From CAIZQW01 sp942493055 (GTDB lineage: Bacteria > Verrucomicrobiota > Kiritimatiellia > RFP12 > UBA1067), in the NCBI GenBank assembly GCA_942493055.1, contig OW818680.1:4030001-4094000 (forward strand): DNA of 64,000 nt, read 5' to 3'. Each line of letters begins with the position of its first letter. The stretch's first letter is position 1. The position numbers and the translations under genes were made by a program. Positions 17,203 to 29,200 of the stretch are shown piece after piece. Under the pieces are notes generated by a model. It made no database searches. It saw only the letters and a program-made list of their open reading frames with translations, and was not told the origin of the DNA.

Positions 17203-20001
17203 TTACTCCCCTAATAAATGTTCAATGTCGGCTTCGGTCAGGACCTTCAGCGCGGCGCCGTCGCTGGAGACGATCTGGTCGACCAGCTCCCGCTTGCGTT
17301 GCTGCAGCGCCATGATCTTCTCCTCGATCGTGTCCTTGGCGATCAGGCGGTAGGTGAAGACGGTTTTGCTCTGGCCGATGCGGTGCGTACGGTCGATGGC
17401 TTGGGTTTCGGCGGAGGTGTTCCACCACGGGTCGAGCACGAAGACCGTATCCGCCGCAGTCAGGTTGAGCCCAACCCCGCCCGTCTTGAGCGTCATCACA
17501 AAGACCTTGAGGCGCGGGTCATTCTGGAACCGCTCCACCAACTGCTGCCGGTTGGATGTGGCGCCGGTCATGGTGAGATGCTCGATCGCCTCTTCGTTCA
17601 GCGCCTCGGAGACCTGCTCGATCCCTGCCAGGAAATTCGTGAAGACGAGGCATTTGCGATTGTTCAGCACCGCCTCCTTGAGGGTCTCCATCAGGATCTC
17701 CCGTTTGGCGGAGACGATCAGGCCGTCGCTCTTCGATTCCGGCACCGTGGCGATCTGCCGCAGTTCCAGCAGGGCCTCCAGCACGACGAAGCGGCTTTGC
17801 GCCAGCCCCTTCCGCTCGATCTCGCCCTTGATTAATTCCTGATAGAAGCGGCGGCGGGATTCGTAGAAGCGCTTCTGCTCCACGCCCATCTCCGCATAAA
17901 GGACCTGTTCGATTTTCGGCGGCAGCTCCTTGAGCACGTCCGCCTTGAGGCGGCGCAGGATAAAGGGATAGATCTTGCGCCGCAGCTCGTGCGCGGCGTC
18001 CTTGTCGCCTGTGCGTTGGATCGGCTGCACGTAATCGCGCTCGAACTCGTTTCCGGAGCCGAACATCGTCGGATTCAGGAAGCGGAAGAGCGTATAGAGT
18101 TCGCCCAGGTTGTTCTCGATCGGCGTGCCCGAGAGGGCGAGACGGAAGGTGCAGGTGAGCGCCAGGGCCGCCTTGGCCGTCTGCGTGGTCAGGTTCTTGA
18201 TCGCCTGCGACTCATCCAGGATCACCGCGTGGAAGGGAACAGCCGCAAAAAGCTCAATGTCCGAGCGCAACATCCCGTAGGTGGTCAGGACGATCTGATG
18301 CTTCCGGGCCTCGTCCATGTTGCGGTCATCCGCGTAGTAGGTGTAGACCGTGAGTGTTGGACAGAAGGTCTCCAGTTCGCGCCGCCAGTTGAAGAGCAGG
18401 CTGCGGGGCATCACGATCAGCGACACGCCCTTCTCGTCCGGGTAGAGGCGCGAAAGGAGCGCGATCGCCTGGATAGTCTTGCCCAGCCCCATGTCATCCG
18501 CTAGGCAACCCCCCAGCCGATGTTCATGCAGATAGTCCAGCCACTTGACGCCATCTGTCTGGTAGGGGCGCAGCGTCCCGACGAAGCGGGGCAGCGTCAA
18601 CGGTTTCGCACTCAGCGCATTGAACCCCTTGAAGATCTCCCGCGACTTCGGGAGGGCCGCCCGTTCCGCGCTGTCCTCCATAAGCGACTCGATGAGCGGC
18701 AAGTCGAAGAAGGAGATGCGCACGCCCTGTTTCTGCTTCTTGAAGAGGCGCGCGAGCTTTGCCATGTAATCCGCATTGAGGACCGCATGGTTGCCATCCG
18801 ACAGCGCCACATACGACTGCTTGCGATACTGCTGCAACACCTCGAACAACGAAAAGCGTTCGCCGTCCAGGTCCAGGCTGGCCTCGCCTTCCAGGAAGTC
18901 GATCCCGTGGCCGAGCGACACGCTGAGCTTGGGCTGCATATACTTGACCTTGTACTGCTTCAGCTTCTCCGCGCCGAACAGCTCAAAGTCGTGGATCAGT
19001 TCCGCCAGATGGCCATGGAGAAATTCGGCGGCGAGATCCGGCCCCAGCACCAGCCCCTCCTCGTCGTCGATCAGATAGGCGTCCGAGGACTTCAGCGCGC
19101 GCGACAGTTTCTGGATCCGCTTCAGGAGTTCGGAGCGGGCGAGCAGCATATCGCCATACTCCACCTCGCGCACACGGATCACCTGCTCCATGTCATCCAC
19201 AAACGCCACCCGTCCGATATCGTAATCCCGGACAAACTCGAGCGGCAGTCCCGGCAACACGAGTGACACTTCCACGTGAAGGGCGGCATGCTCATCCACC
19301 TGCTGGAAGATCAGCGCCGGGCGCGCCTTCACCGGGTCGCCCGTCTGCACAGCATAATCACGGTAGGAGACCCGCACATTCGAGAAGGAGGAGAACAGCA
19401 GCGTCAGGCACTCATTCAGGCGCGCCTCGGGAAAGGCGTCTTCAAACAGGGGGATCGTCCGGAAGGCCGTGCCCAGCGGCTTCACGAGATAAACCGTGCG
19501 GTCGAAGAGCAGGTGGGATTCGGACACCATCGACGGATGCTTCAGCGGCACTGCCGGCGCATCCTCCGAACGGAGCATCAACTGGCCGCGCACCCAGCCC
19601 TCCGCTGGCGTCAGCTCCAGCGCCACCTCCATCAGGGTTTCACAAAACGAGAGCGGTTGAAATTTGTGGTCCACCACATGCTCACAGCGTGCCAGCAGCC
19701 AGAGCAGATGACTGTGCTCCGCCAACTGCACGCCGTCCTCTTCGTCCTCCTCGTCCCAGATGACCTTGTCGGCACGTTGCGCCCGGGCCGACTCAAGCGC
19801 CTTGAGCAGTTCCCGTTGCGGCCCGCAGAACGCACGATAATCGGCATCCACCTCAGCGCCCTGGCGATTGACCACACGAAGGGTGCATCCCTCTTCCTTC
19901 GCCTTCACTTGAAAGAAAAGTTCCTGCGGTGTCCCTCTTCGGGTGGTGCCTGCCGCGCCCTCCACACTCCGCAACGCCTCAAAGAGGCCCAATCGCTTCA
20001 T
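17203..20001 (-). CDS. SNF2/RapA-type DEAD-box-like helicase
   Basis: A 932-residue Swi2/Snf2 family ATPase. The first 450 residues are a divergent alpha/beta region without a SWIM zinc finger. The motor follows: motif I DDMGLGKTIQ near residue 500, motif II DESQ near 597, then LSGTPIENNLGELYTLFRFLNP, and in the C-terminal lobe TGGVGLNLTAADTV, DPWWN and the final QAIDRTHRIGQ (motif VI). Such enzymes translocate on double-stranded DNA and displace or remodel bound proteins. GAGGAG lies 5-6 bp before the ATG. The downstream partner gene is 4 bp away. Its location near a restriction-modification gene leaves open a defence role, but the sequence does not show one. Confidence 0.9.
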   Translation of the reverse strand: MKRLGLFEALRSVEGAAGTTRRGTPQELFFQVKAKEEGCTLRVVNRQGAEVDADYRAFCGPQRELLKALESARAQRADKVIWDEEDEEDGVQLAEHSHLLWLLARCEHVVDHKFQPLSFCETLMEVALELTPAEGWVRGQLMLRSEDAPAVPLKHPSMVSESHLLFDRTVYLVKPLGTAFRTIPLFEDAFPEARLNECLTLLFSSFSNVRVSYRDYAVQTGDPVKARPALIFQQVDEHAALHVEVSLVLPGLPLEFVRDYDIGRVAFVDDMEQVIRVREVEYGDMLLARSELLKRIQKLSRALKSSDAYLIDDEEGLVLGPDLAAEFLHGHLAELIHDFELFGAEKLKQYKVKYMQPKLSVSLGHGIDFLEGEASLDLDGERFSLFEVLQQYRKQSYVALSDGNHAVLNADYMAKLARLFKKQKQGVRISFFDLPLIESLMEDSAERAALPKSREIFKGFNALSAKPLTLPRFVGTLRPYQTDGVKWLDYLHEHRLGGCLADDMGLGKTIQAIALLSRLYPDEKGVSLIVMPRSLLFNWRRELETFCPTLTVYTYYADDRNMDEARKHQIVLTTYGMLRSDIELFAAVPFHAVILDESQAIKNLTTQTAKAALALTCTFRLALSGTPIENNLGELYTLFRFLNPTMFGSGNEFERDYVQPIQRTGDKDAAHELRRKIYPFILRRLKADVLKELPPKIEQVLYAEMGVEQKRFYESRRRFYQELIKGEIERKGLAQSRFVVLEALLELRQIATVPESKSDGLIVSAKREILMETLKEAVLNNRKCLVFTNFLAGIEQVSEALNEEAIEHLTMTGATSNRQQLVERFQNDPRLKVFVMTLKTGGVGLNLTAADTVFVLDPWWNTSAETQAIDRTHRIGQSKTVFTYRLIAKDTIEEKIMALQQRKRELVDQIVSSDGAALKVLTEADIEHLLGE

Positions 20002-20198
20002 ACTCGCTCCTCACGTGTTATCAAAAAAAATTTGGGTTCCATTGTAGCTGAGAGCGTGCCAGTTTGGCGACTCCTTTTTGATCGCCATCGCGAAGTGATA
20101 GGGGGTTCCGCGGGGGACAAGGGCCAGCATTCGGCATCGTTCAAAAGTGCACAGAAAATAATCCCAAGCGCGTAAATTTTTTTTAAGGCGTTTTCTTT

Positions 20199-20226
20199 TT
20201 GACTTACTGGGTAATTGTGCTAACAT
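20199..20226 (+). promoter_or_regulatory. Sigma70-type promoter of the giant surface-protein gene
   Basis: A -35 element TTGACT at 20199-20204 and -10 element TAACAT at 20221-20226 are separated by 16 bp. The start codon is 48 bp downstream, with ribosome-binding site AGAGGTG at 20263-20269. The rest of the divergent 272 bp gap shows a run of T at 20177-20184 upstream of the promoter, which could act as an UP-like element. Confidence 0.65.
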
Positions 20227-20273
20227 TGTTCGCAAGTGTGGATTCGAAGTGAAGAAATAAAAAGAGGTGTGTT

Positions 20274-23200
20274 ATGAAAAAAACTATGTTTGCATTAGTG
20301 GTATCTATTGCTGTATTCATTACAGCCATTCCGTGTTTGGCCCAGGCTCCAAGAATCAGGATCATGCCGTTAGGCGATTCCATCACCTACGGTGCCAACA
20401 GCGACGGCATCGGCGGAGGCTACCGCTATCCGCTCTATGTTGCGCTGACCAACGCGGGCTATAATGTCGATTACATCGGAACCCAGACCTCCATTCCTCA
20501 CGCCGGCCTCGGCGCGGAGATCAACCACGAGGGACACAGTGGCTGGCATGTTTCCGCCGCCAGCAACGGCCTTTACGAGAACATCCTCACCTGGCTCTCT
20601 CAGATCGACGTCCCCGATGTGGTCCTCGTCCATATCGGCACGAACGACACTGGCGACGCTCCGAACTTCCCAGGAACCATCAACGAACTCGACGCGCTCA
20701 TCACCCGCATCGCCGCAGCCCGCCCCTACGCGCACATCATCGTCACCACCCTGCTGAAACGCGGCACGAACGACTCGGACTCAAAATACGTCCTGATCAA
20801 CACCTACTTCAACCCGTTCGTCGCGGGCATCGTCCAGGCGCACCAACTGGCGGGCCGCCGCGTACACTTCCTCGACATGCATGCCTACCTGGAACGGACA
20901 GACATGTACGACAACCTCCACCCGAACAACGTCGGCTACGGAAAGATGGCCGCCGCGTGGTTCCCTGCCATCACCAACATCGTCTCCCCTTACGGTGACT
21001 TCGTCCCGCCCGCCGTCTCCACGGTCAGATATGCATCCGCGAATACGCTTTCCGTCACGTTCTCGAAACCCATCGACCTCGCCGCTTCCTCTGCTGTCAC
21101 CAACCCTGCCGCATGGGGTGTCTCCCCCGCAGGTGTGGTCGCCGCCGTCTCCGCGCTCTCCTCCGACCTGCGCAGCATCACGCTCACCGTTTCCGGAGTA
21201 CTCCCGAACATCGTTTCGACGCTCTCCTTTAACGGCTCAATCACCGACCTCGTGCCTGCTTCAAGTGGGGGTCCCTTCACTGCCACGTTCTCCGGCGCCG
21301 TCGGCGCGTTCGCCACGCCCGGCATCGGGCGCTACTGGACGGGTCTCGGACCCGACGTGCTCTGGGGTACAGCGGCCAACTGGTCGGACAACCTGCTCCT
21401 TGGCCTCGCGACTGCTGTCTTCTCCGGCAGCGGCAATGGCAAGAGCACCGTATCCCTCGGTGCCGCTAACGCGATAGTGTCCCATTCCTCCAACATCATG
21501 TTCGCCCCGGACGCTACGGCCTACACGCTCGGCCTCCCGGGCCAGACACTCTCCCTGCCCGCCGCACGTATCACGCTCGAAGCCGGTTCCGTCAACAACC
21601 AGACGGTCGCCGCCACCCTCCTCCTCGGCGGCAGCCTCGACATCTACAACAACGAGCCGTCCAAGCGTCTTACCCTCAATTACACCAACAATACCGCGCG
21701 TAACATCTATGTTTACGGCACCGGCCCTGTCACTTTTGACACTCTCCGCCGCCCCGCCGGTTCCGAACTCTCCAACAACAACCCCATCGAGCTTCACCTC
21801 CGCTCCCCCGGCACCGTCACCTGTACCGGGCCCATCACCCTCGGCACCCTCTGGAAAGACAACAACTATCTGCCCAGCGAACTCATCCTCGCCCCGCACA
21901 CCACCAACATCATCTGCCGCGACAACTGGGATTTCGCCCTTTCAGGTGCCACTATTTCCGGCGGCGAAGGCACTGTTCTGCGCCTCGCCCGCGTCCAGGT
22001 GGGCGTCCCCGCCGCCATCGCCCTCCAGACCGCCAACCCGGTCACCATCTCCTGCCGCCTCGAATGCCCATCAGGCCTCGCGACCCTGAATAACGGCGGC
22101 GGCGGCTGGGTCAACGGCACCCTCGTCCTGACCTACCCCGACAACGACATCCCCGGCAACATCACCTTTGACCGCGGCAACTGCCTCCAGGTCCCCTTCG
22201 TCGCGCCCAACGGCACACCGAACCCCCTCGGTTCTTCGCCGACCATCAATTTCATAAATCCGCTTAACGGCACCCCCGCCCGCCTGCGCGTCACCTCCGC
22301 AGTACCGTCCTCCGCGGATAAGGCGTTCACCGTCGAGAAAGACCGCGCCGCCATCCAGAACGCCGGTTCTGGCACCCTCACCCTGTCAGGCCCGATTTCC
22401 GGTAACGGCTCGGTCGTTTTCGAGGCTACTGCTGGGAACATCGTGTATTCCGGCATCCGGTCCGGTGCAGGCGGCATCACCAAGGAGGAACCCTTCGGGC
22501 TTACCCTCTCCGGCCCGAACACCTCTACTGGTCCGCTCACCCTCTCAGCCGGTGCGACCACCCTCTCCGGCGCATGGGCCGGCCCCGCGACCCTCGCGGC
22601 TAATTCCTCGCTTGACATCTCCGGCACGCTCGCCAGTAACCTCACCCTCAACGCCGCCGCCTCGCTCTCCGGCACGGTCAGCGGAGCGGTCATGGTCAAT
22701 GCCGGTGCCGCGCTCACCGTCCTGCCCGGCGCCAGCCTCTCCGGCCCGTCGGTTATCCTCAGTGGCAGCACCCTGGCCCTCAACCCCGCCGCTGCGGACA
22801 GCTTCACGCTCGCCCTCCCGGCCCTTGTTGTCACCAACGCCAACGCCTTCCTCTCCGTTTCTGCTGCAGCGACGGCCTCCGCCGTCACGATCTCCAACCT
22901 CACCCTCAACAACAAGACCCTCCTCGTTTCGGCTCCCGCCGCCGGCACCGCGCGGAACCGCATCTTCATCACCGGCCTCGCCACCGGCCCGGCCAGCGGC
23001 ATCCTTCTCAACGGCCTGCCTGCTGCATACAGTGACAGCGACGGCCTTTACCCTGCCGCCAGCACCCTTCCCCCCGTCGCCGTCACCGGCGAACAGATCC
23101 CGAATGCCCCCGGCTCTGCCGCCACGGTCTCCAACGCGCCTGCCTCCACCTTGACGCTCGCGCAGCCCTCTGTCACCCTTGGCCAGCTCGATTACGCCGC

Positions 23201-26200
23201 ACCTACTTCTGGCGTTCTCGACCTTGGCGGCGGTGTCCTCGGCGTCTCTAATCTCATCGTATCCGGCGCGGCCCTCACCGTCAGTAACGGCACCCTCACC
23301 GCCTCAGCCGCGCCCCATACGAACGCCTTCTATTCCGGCATCAACCAGCCGCGGATCGACATTTTCACTGACGATGCCTCCACAGAAATCTCTTCATCAA
23401 AAACCTACACCCACCTCCTGGATCCCGGTCTGGCCGTCGACACCGTCGCCGTCATCAACGGTGTGACCTTCACCAAGATCACAAACAACACCACCTACAC
23501 CGACCCCGGCACCGGTTTCGGCTGGTCCGGGATTCCTGCCGGATCCCACCACGAAAACTTCCCTTCCGGCTGGACCAACACCATCCCGCGTCCCGCCGGC
23601 GACGGTCTCTACAATCTCATCAACGGCATGGGGTATGCCGGCTACAATATGACGATCACCCTCTCCGGCCTCACCCCCGGCGCCGTCTACGAGTTCCGCG
23701 CCTACGGCCGCGAATGGGACAACTTCCCCACCGCCATCGACCGCACCCACGTCTGGACCTTCTACACCACCTCCAACGCAGCGCCCGTCGTCTCCTTCTC
23801 CTTCGACCAGAACCATACGCCGCCCCACGCCCTGACCCTGCGCTACGTCGCCGCCTCGGACAAGCTCACGGTCAAAACGTGGCGCGTCAACGTCACGGGT
23901 AACCCAGACCCCGGGATCTACGGCATCACCAACGAGAAGATCGCAGACGCCCCTGTTGGCGCGGACGTCTCTCCCGCCACGCTCACGCTCTCTGCGTCGG
24001 ACGGCGCGCTTACCGCCGCCGCCGCTGTTGGCGACCCCGCCCGTCCCGTTTCGCTGATCACCTCCGGCGACGTGACGCTTGAAGGCCCTGCCACAATCCT
24101 CGGCACCACCCTCTTCTCGCAGGACCTTGCTCTGGCCCCATCCACTGCTGGCACCACGCAGTATCTCGGCGGCGCGGTCTCCGGTTCTGGAGCCCTCGTC
24201 AAATCCGGCCCTGGCAGCGCCGTCCTCCTCGCCGCGAACGCCTATCCCGGCGGTACCGCCGTCTCCGGCGGCATCCTGAACGGCGGCACATCCACGTCCT
24301 TCGGCACCGGGCCTGTCAACGTCCTCTCTGGTGGCGCTGTGGGTCTCGCCGATGTCCTGCTCAACTCAATCACCTTCCTCAATGTTTTCACCATCGCCGG
24401 TTCCGGTCCGGACGGCCTCGGCGCCCTGCGTAACGACACGACTGCGCTTCAGTACAACGCCTTCAAATACGTCACCCTCTCAGATGACGCCACCATCGGC
24501 GGGGGGACCTCCTACGGCCCCTCCATCCCTCTTGGCTCGATTCTTGGCCAGAATGTCGAGCAAGGCCGTTTCGACATCCGCAACGGCACGCTTGACTTCG
24601 GTGGACACTCTCTCACAAAAGCGGGTAACTCCGCCTTCATCCTCACGTCGGACAGAATCTTAGGCGTGACTGACGACACCGACGTCGACGTGACCGGCGG
24701 CACTTTCGGCATGGAAGTCTCCACCGACCTCGGTGGCTCTGCAGCCAACACGCTCACCCTCCGTTCCGGCGCGGCCTTCGATTTCTTCAACCTCACCACC
24801 CCGATCCGCTGGTCGCTCCTTGCCGAGAATGGTGCGCACATCTCCACCCGATCCGGGAACTCCGCCCAGAACAACTGGGCCGGCCCTGTCACCATCCAGT
24901 CCGGTACCGTCACCCTCGACGGACCCAACAACGTCACCTTCTCCGGCCCGATATCCGGCGCGGGCGGCTTCGTCCAAGGCTCAGGCACCACCTACCTGCG
25001 CAATCCCACCAACACCTTCACAGGCTCGACCACTGTCACAGGCGGAAGCCTCTATACTTCGTATGACGGCACGATCCCCAATCCCGTCGGCTTCACCCTC
25101 TCCGGTGGCACGTTCTATGCCTATCTCGGCGATGGTGTGGATCCTGCCAAGGGATGGACCTCCGCAGGAATCAACGACCTTGTGACGCAAGGCGCAATCA
25201 CCGCAGGCGACGGACCGGCCTTCTCGCTTGACGCCACTCCATACGCCGCCGCCATTGACGGCGCGCTGCCCTCCTGCCGCATCCGTAAATATGGCACCAA
25301 TATCCTGATCCGCAGCGCCGACACGCCATCCCCCGGCATTCTCTACGTCCACAACGGCATCATCGAACTCACGTCCGGTCTCTGGGACGCTGCAGCCAAC
25401 AACAAGGCCTTCTACGTCGGCGCCGAGAACAACTCCAATTATCTCGCAGTCGCCAGACTCACCGGCGACGCCGCCTTCCGCCATCGCGACACGGGTTACA
25501 ATCTCTCCGGTTCTTATACCATCGTCGGCGACGGGACCAGTTCCAGAGGTATCCTCACCATCGGCAGCAACGCCTCCTACGCCGGACGCCTCTACGCCGG
25601 CAACAGCGCGGCCGCAGCCGGAGCCGTTTACCAGACCGGCGGCACGGTCCTCGACTTCGGCGGGTCCGGCTCGGACTCCCGCTTCGGTTACTCCGGTTTC
25701 GGCTACCTCGACATCACGGGCGGGTCCTTCACGACCAAGGGCTACACCCAGTTCGGCCACCAGTCCAACTCCTACGGCACCCTCCACATGACCGGTGGAA
25801 CCTTCACTTTCAACTCCGGCACCGTCCCTGCCCAAGGCGTTGTCGGCGACTATTACGGCGGCACCCTCGCCACGCGCTCTGGCAACGGGCACCTCTTCCT
25901 CGAGGGCGGCAGCCTCACCACCGGCTCCACCTACATCCAGCTCCCCGAGAACCAGACACAGGACGCCCCGCTCTCCGCCATCCTTACCGTCGGCGGCGAC
26001 GCCAATGTCTCCACAGCCTGGCTCCTCACCGGCAACTACGAGAAGAACGTCCCGACCTCCATCGTCAACCTCAATGGCGGACGCTTCTCCACAGGCTATA
26101 TCCAGAAAGGCAGCGGCACCGGCAACTCCGCCAACAACGCCAACGCCCAGACCTACATCAACTTTAACGGTGGCGAACTCGCCCTCACCGCCCCGGGTGC

Positions 26201-29200
26201 CATAGTCCGAAAATCCGGAACCGCCCCCGACCCACGCCTCACCGTGTATGAAGGCGGAGCCGTCATCGACGCCAACACGCAGAACCTCACCCTCGACTAT
26301 CCGCTCGCAGCAGCCTCCGGCATGGGCGTCGCCGCCATCTCCGTCTCCAACCCTGGCGCGGGCTACATCGCCCCGCCCTTCGTCCTGATCTCCGGCGGAG
26401 GCGGCACCGGTGCCGTCGCCGTCGCTGAACTCGACGCCGTGCCTGGCAAGGTCACTGGTTTCCGTATCCTCTGCCCTGGCTCCGGCTACACCTCCGCCCC
26501 AACCGTCACCCTCGGGGGCGGCGGCTTCATCACTACCGCGTCGGGCGCCACGGCCGTGACCGGGCCTGTCGCGACAACGGGCGGGCTCTCCCTCAAAGGC
26601 CCCGGGACCCTCACGCTAACCGCCGCCAACACCTATCGCGGCCCCACGGCCGTCACCGATGCCACCCTTGCCCTCTCCCCGGCAGGCAGCATCACTGAAA
26701 CCTCGGCGCTCATCCTCGACAACGCATCGTTCTCCGCGGCGGGCCGCGACCTCACCAACGCCCTCCTCCGCGTTTCAGGAAACTCCACGCTTGTCGCGGG
26801 ATCGCTCACCGCCGCCGCCCTGGATAAGACAGGCCCCGGCACCCTCACCCTTTCTGCCCGACTCGCCCTCACCACGAACGCGCCCGCGTCCGTTTCCACC
26901 GACTTCACTCCTGTGCCCGGCCTTGCCGAGGGTTTCGTCGTCGGCAGCGGAGCCGATTCGTCCTCCACCAACCCCTGTTTCGCGTTTGTTCCCACCTGGC
27001 GCGCCCTCAACGGTTACGTCGGCGAAGGCCTTTACATCAACGGCGCCCAGTGGCCCAACAACACCACCTATATCTATTCCGGTTATCTCTGGAACCGCCA
27101 GTCGTCCAGCGTCACCTGGACGTTCGCCTGTAACATGGACGACCATATCCAGCTCAAGATCGATGACGCCGTCGTCGTGGAGCGCGGCAGTTTCATCACC
27201 ACGAGCGACACCTCCCTCAAGACCGTCACCCTCTCCCCTGGCCCGCACAAGTTCGAGCTGCGCGCCGGACAGGGCACAGGCAACGTCGGCGGCTACTGGA
27301 CACGCTCCGACGGCACTCGTATCGCCATCGGTGTTGACAAGCTGAACAGGGGCCTCGCGTGGAGCGCCGGCACTGACTTTGCCGATACCCTCGACCCACT
27401 CGAAGATCCCGGCGACGGCTCCCTCTTCACCGTCAACTCCCCGTATGAGGAGACCCTGGGACTCGTCCCAGCCACTGGCACGAGTGGCGTCCCAGCCGAC
27501 ATCCTCGCCAAGGTCGGCTCCGTTGCTGATGGCTTCTCCGTCACCTACGGCACCGACGTCTTCCCGACCAACTCCCCCGATATCTACAACTGCAATCCCG
27601 CCCTCTGGCAAACCAACAACTCCGCGTCCGCCGCCCGCTTCGACCGCGTGGCCTACTATCTCGAAATCCGCAAGACCGGCGAGAGCGTGTCGCAGTGGGT
27701 CTGGGTCGCCTTTGATGCCCATACCGTCAACCGCCGTGCCCTCGCCTTCCCCGGAAAGCTCGCCGGAGAACGCTTCCAGCACCAGCGCAAGGTCAGAAAT
27801 CTCACCGTGCGCTCAAACGTCGCTGGCATCACTGAGGTCACCGACTCCGACACCGGCAACATCGAGGTCTTCTGCGCCAACTACGGTAACGGCACCACGC
27901 CCGCCCTCGGTCTGAACGGACGCACGGATATCTACGACTTCGACGACACCCCCACCGGTTCCATTGCGCCCAACCAGACTGGCTACGGCTGTCTCCAGGT
28001 CCACAACTGGGGCGCGGGCGAAACCCTTTTCGCCGTCGATAATTTCGGTGGCGGCAACAACATCCTGTGCATGGGCATCGGCAACCGTCCCGGCGCGAGC
28101 CAGACATCAAGCGGTGCCCAGCTCGACTACACGTTCGATCAGAACGCCGAGACCGGCTACACCCTCCGCCGCTTCTACATCCTGACGCGCGACCTCGTGC
28201 CGCCGACACCGCCCGCGCCCATCGCGACGGTGACGGAGGGGACCCTGCGCGTGGCCGAAGCCGCAGGCGCGATGCCCGTGCCCGCCGACATCCTCGCCAA
28301 GGTCGGTTCCCCCGCTGACGGTTACGACATGGTCTACTACAGCCCCGTCTCCACCACAGCCGCTGCGGCGTACAACGGCACGGCTTACACCATCGACAAC
28401 TCCGCCGAGACCTTGCCCTTCGACCGCGTGGCCTACTTCCTCGAAATCCGCGACAAGAACACCCTCGCAACCAACTGGGTCTGGGTCTCCTTCACCGCCC
28501 ACACGCAGGATCGGACGAAGCTCGGCTACCCCAACCGAAACGGGGCCACCTTCAAGTGGCAGCAGAAGGTCTACAACATGGACGTGCGCTCCAACGTCGG
28601 CACTGTCACCGAAGCCACCGGCGTCAACACCGGCAACCTCGAGATCTGGCCCTCCAACTACGGCACCGGCCTCGGCCTGCCCGACATCGGCGGCAGTGCC
28701 ACCACCTTTGATTTCAACGATGACGGTTCCAATACCGGCATCGGCCACGGCTCCTTCCAGATCCACAACTGGGGCGCGGGACAGGTCCTCTTCTCCATCT
28801 CCCACTGCGGCAGTTCGGGGAATCCCCTCGGTATCGGCATCGGCAACAACCCCACGTGGTCCAACAACGACCCTGACTACACGTTCACCTATAACGCGGG
28901 CAACTATGACGTGCGCAACCTCTACGTCTTTGTCCGTCCGGCGACAGCACCTGAGGACGTAGGCCGCCTCCTCGCAGACACGGATGTCAACCTTGCGGCA
29001 GGCACGGTGCTCGACCTGAATGACAGCAGCCAGACCGTCCGCTCAATCTCCGGCACGGGAACGATCTCCAACGGCATCCTCGCCGCCACGAGCGTCATCA
29101 GCCCTGCTGGCGACGGCACGGTCGGGACTCTGGCGCTTGCCAACGTCCAACTCGCTTCGGGCGTGCAGTACCGCGCGGACCTCGGCGACCTGCTGGACGT

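Noticed and set aside
22133..23011. Long minus-strand frames within the giant repeat gene
   Set aside because: GC-rich repetitive sequence keeps other frames open; Ala/Arg/Pro-rich translations show no domain.
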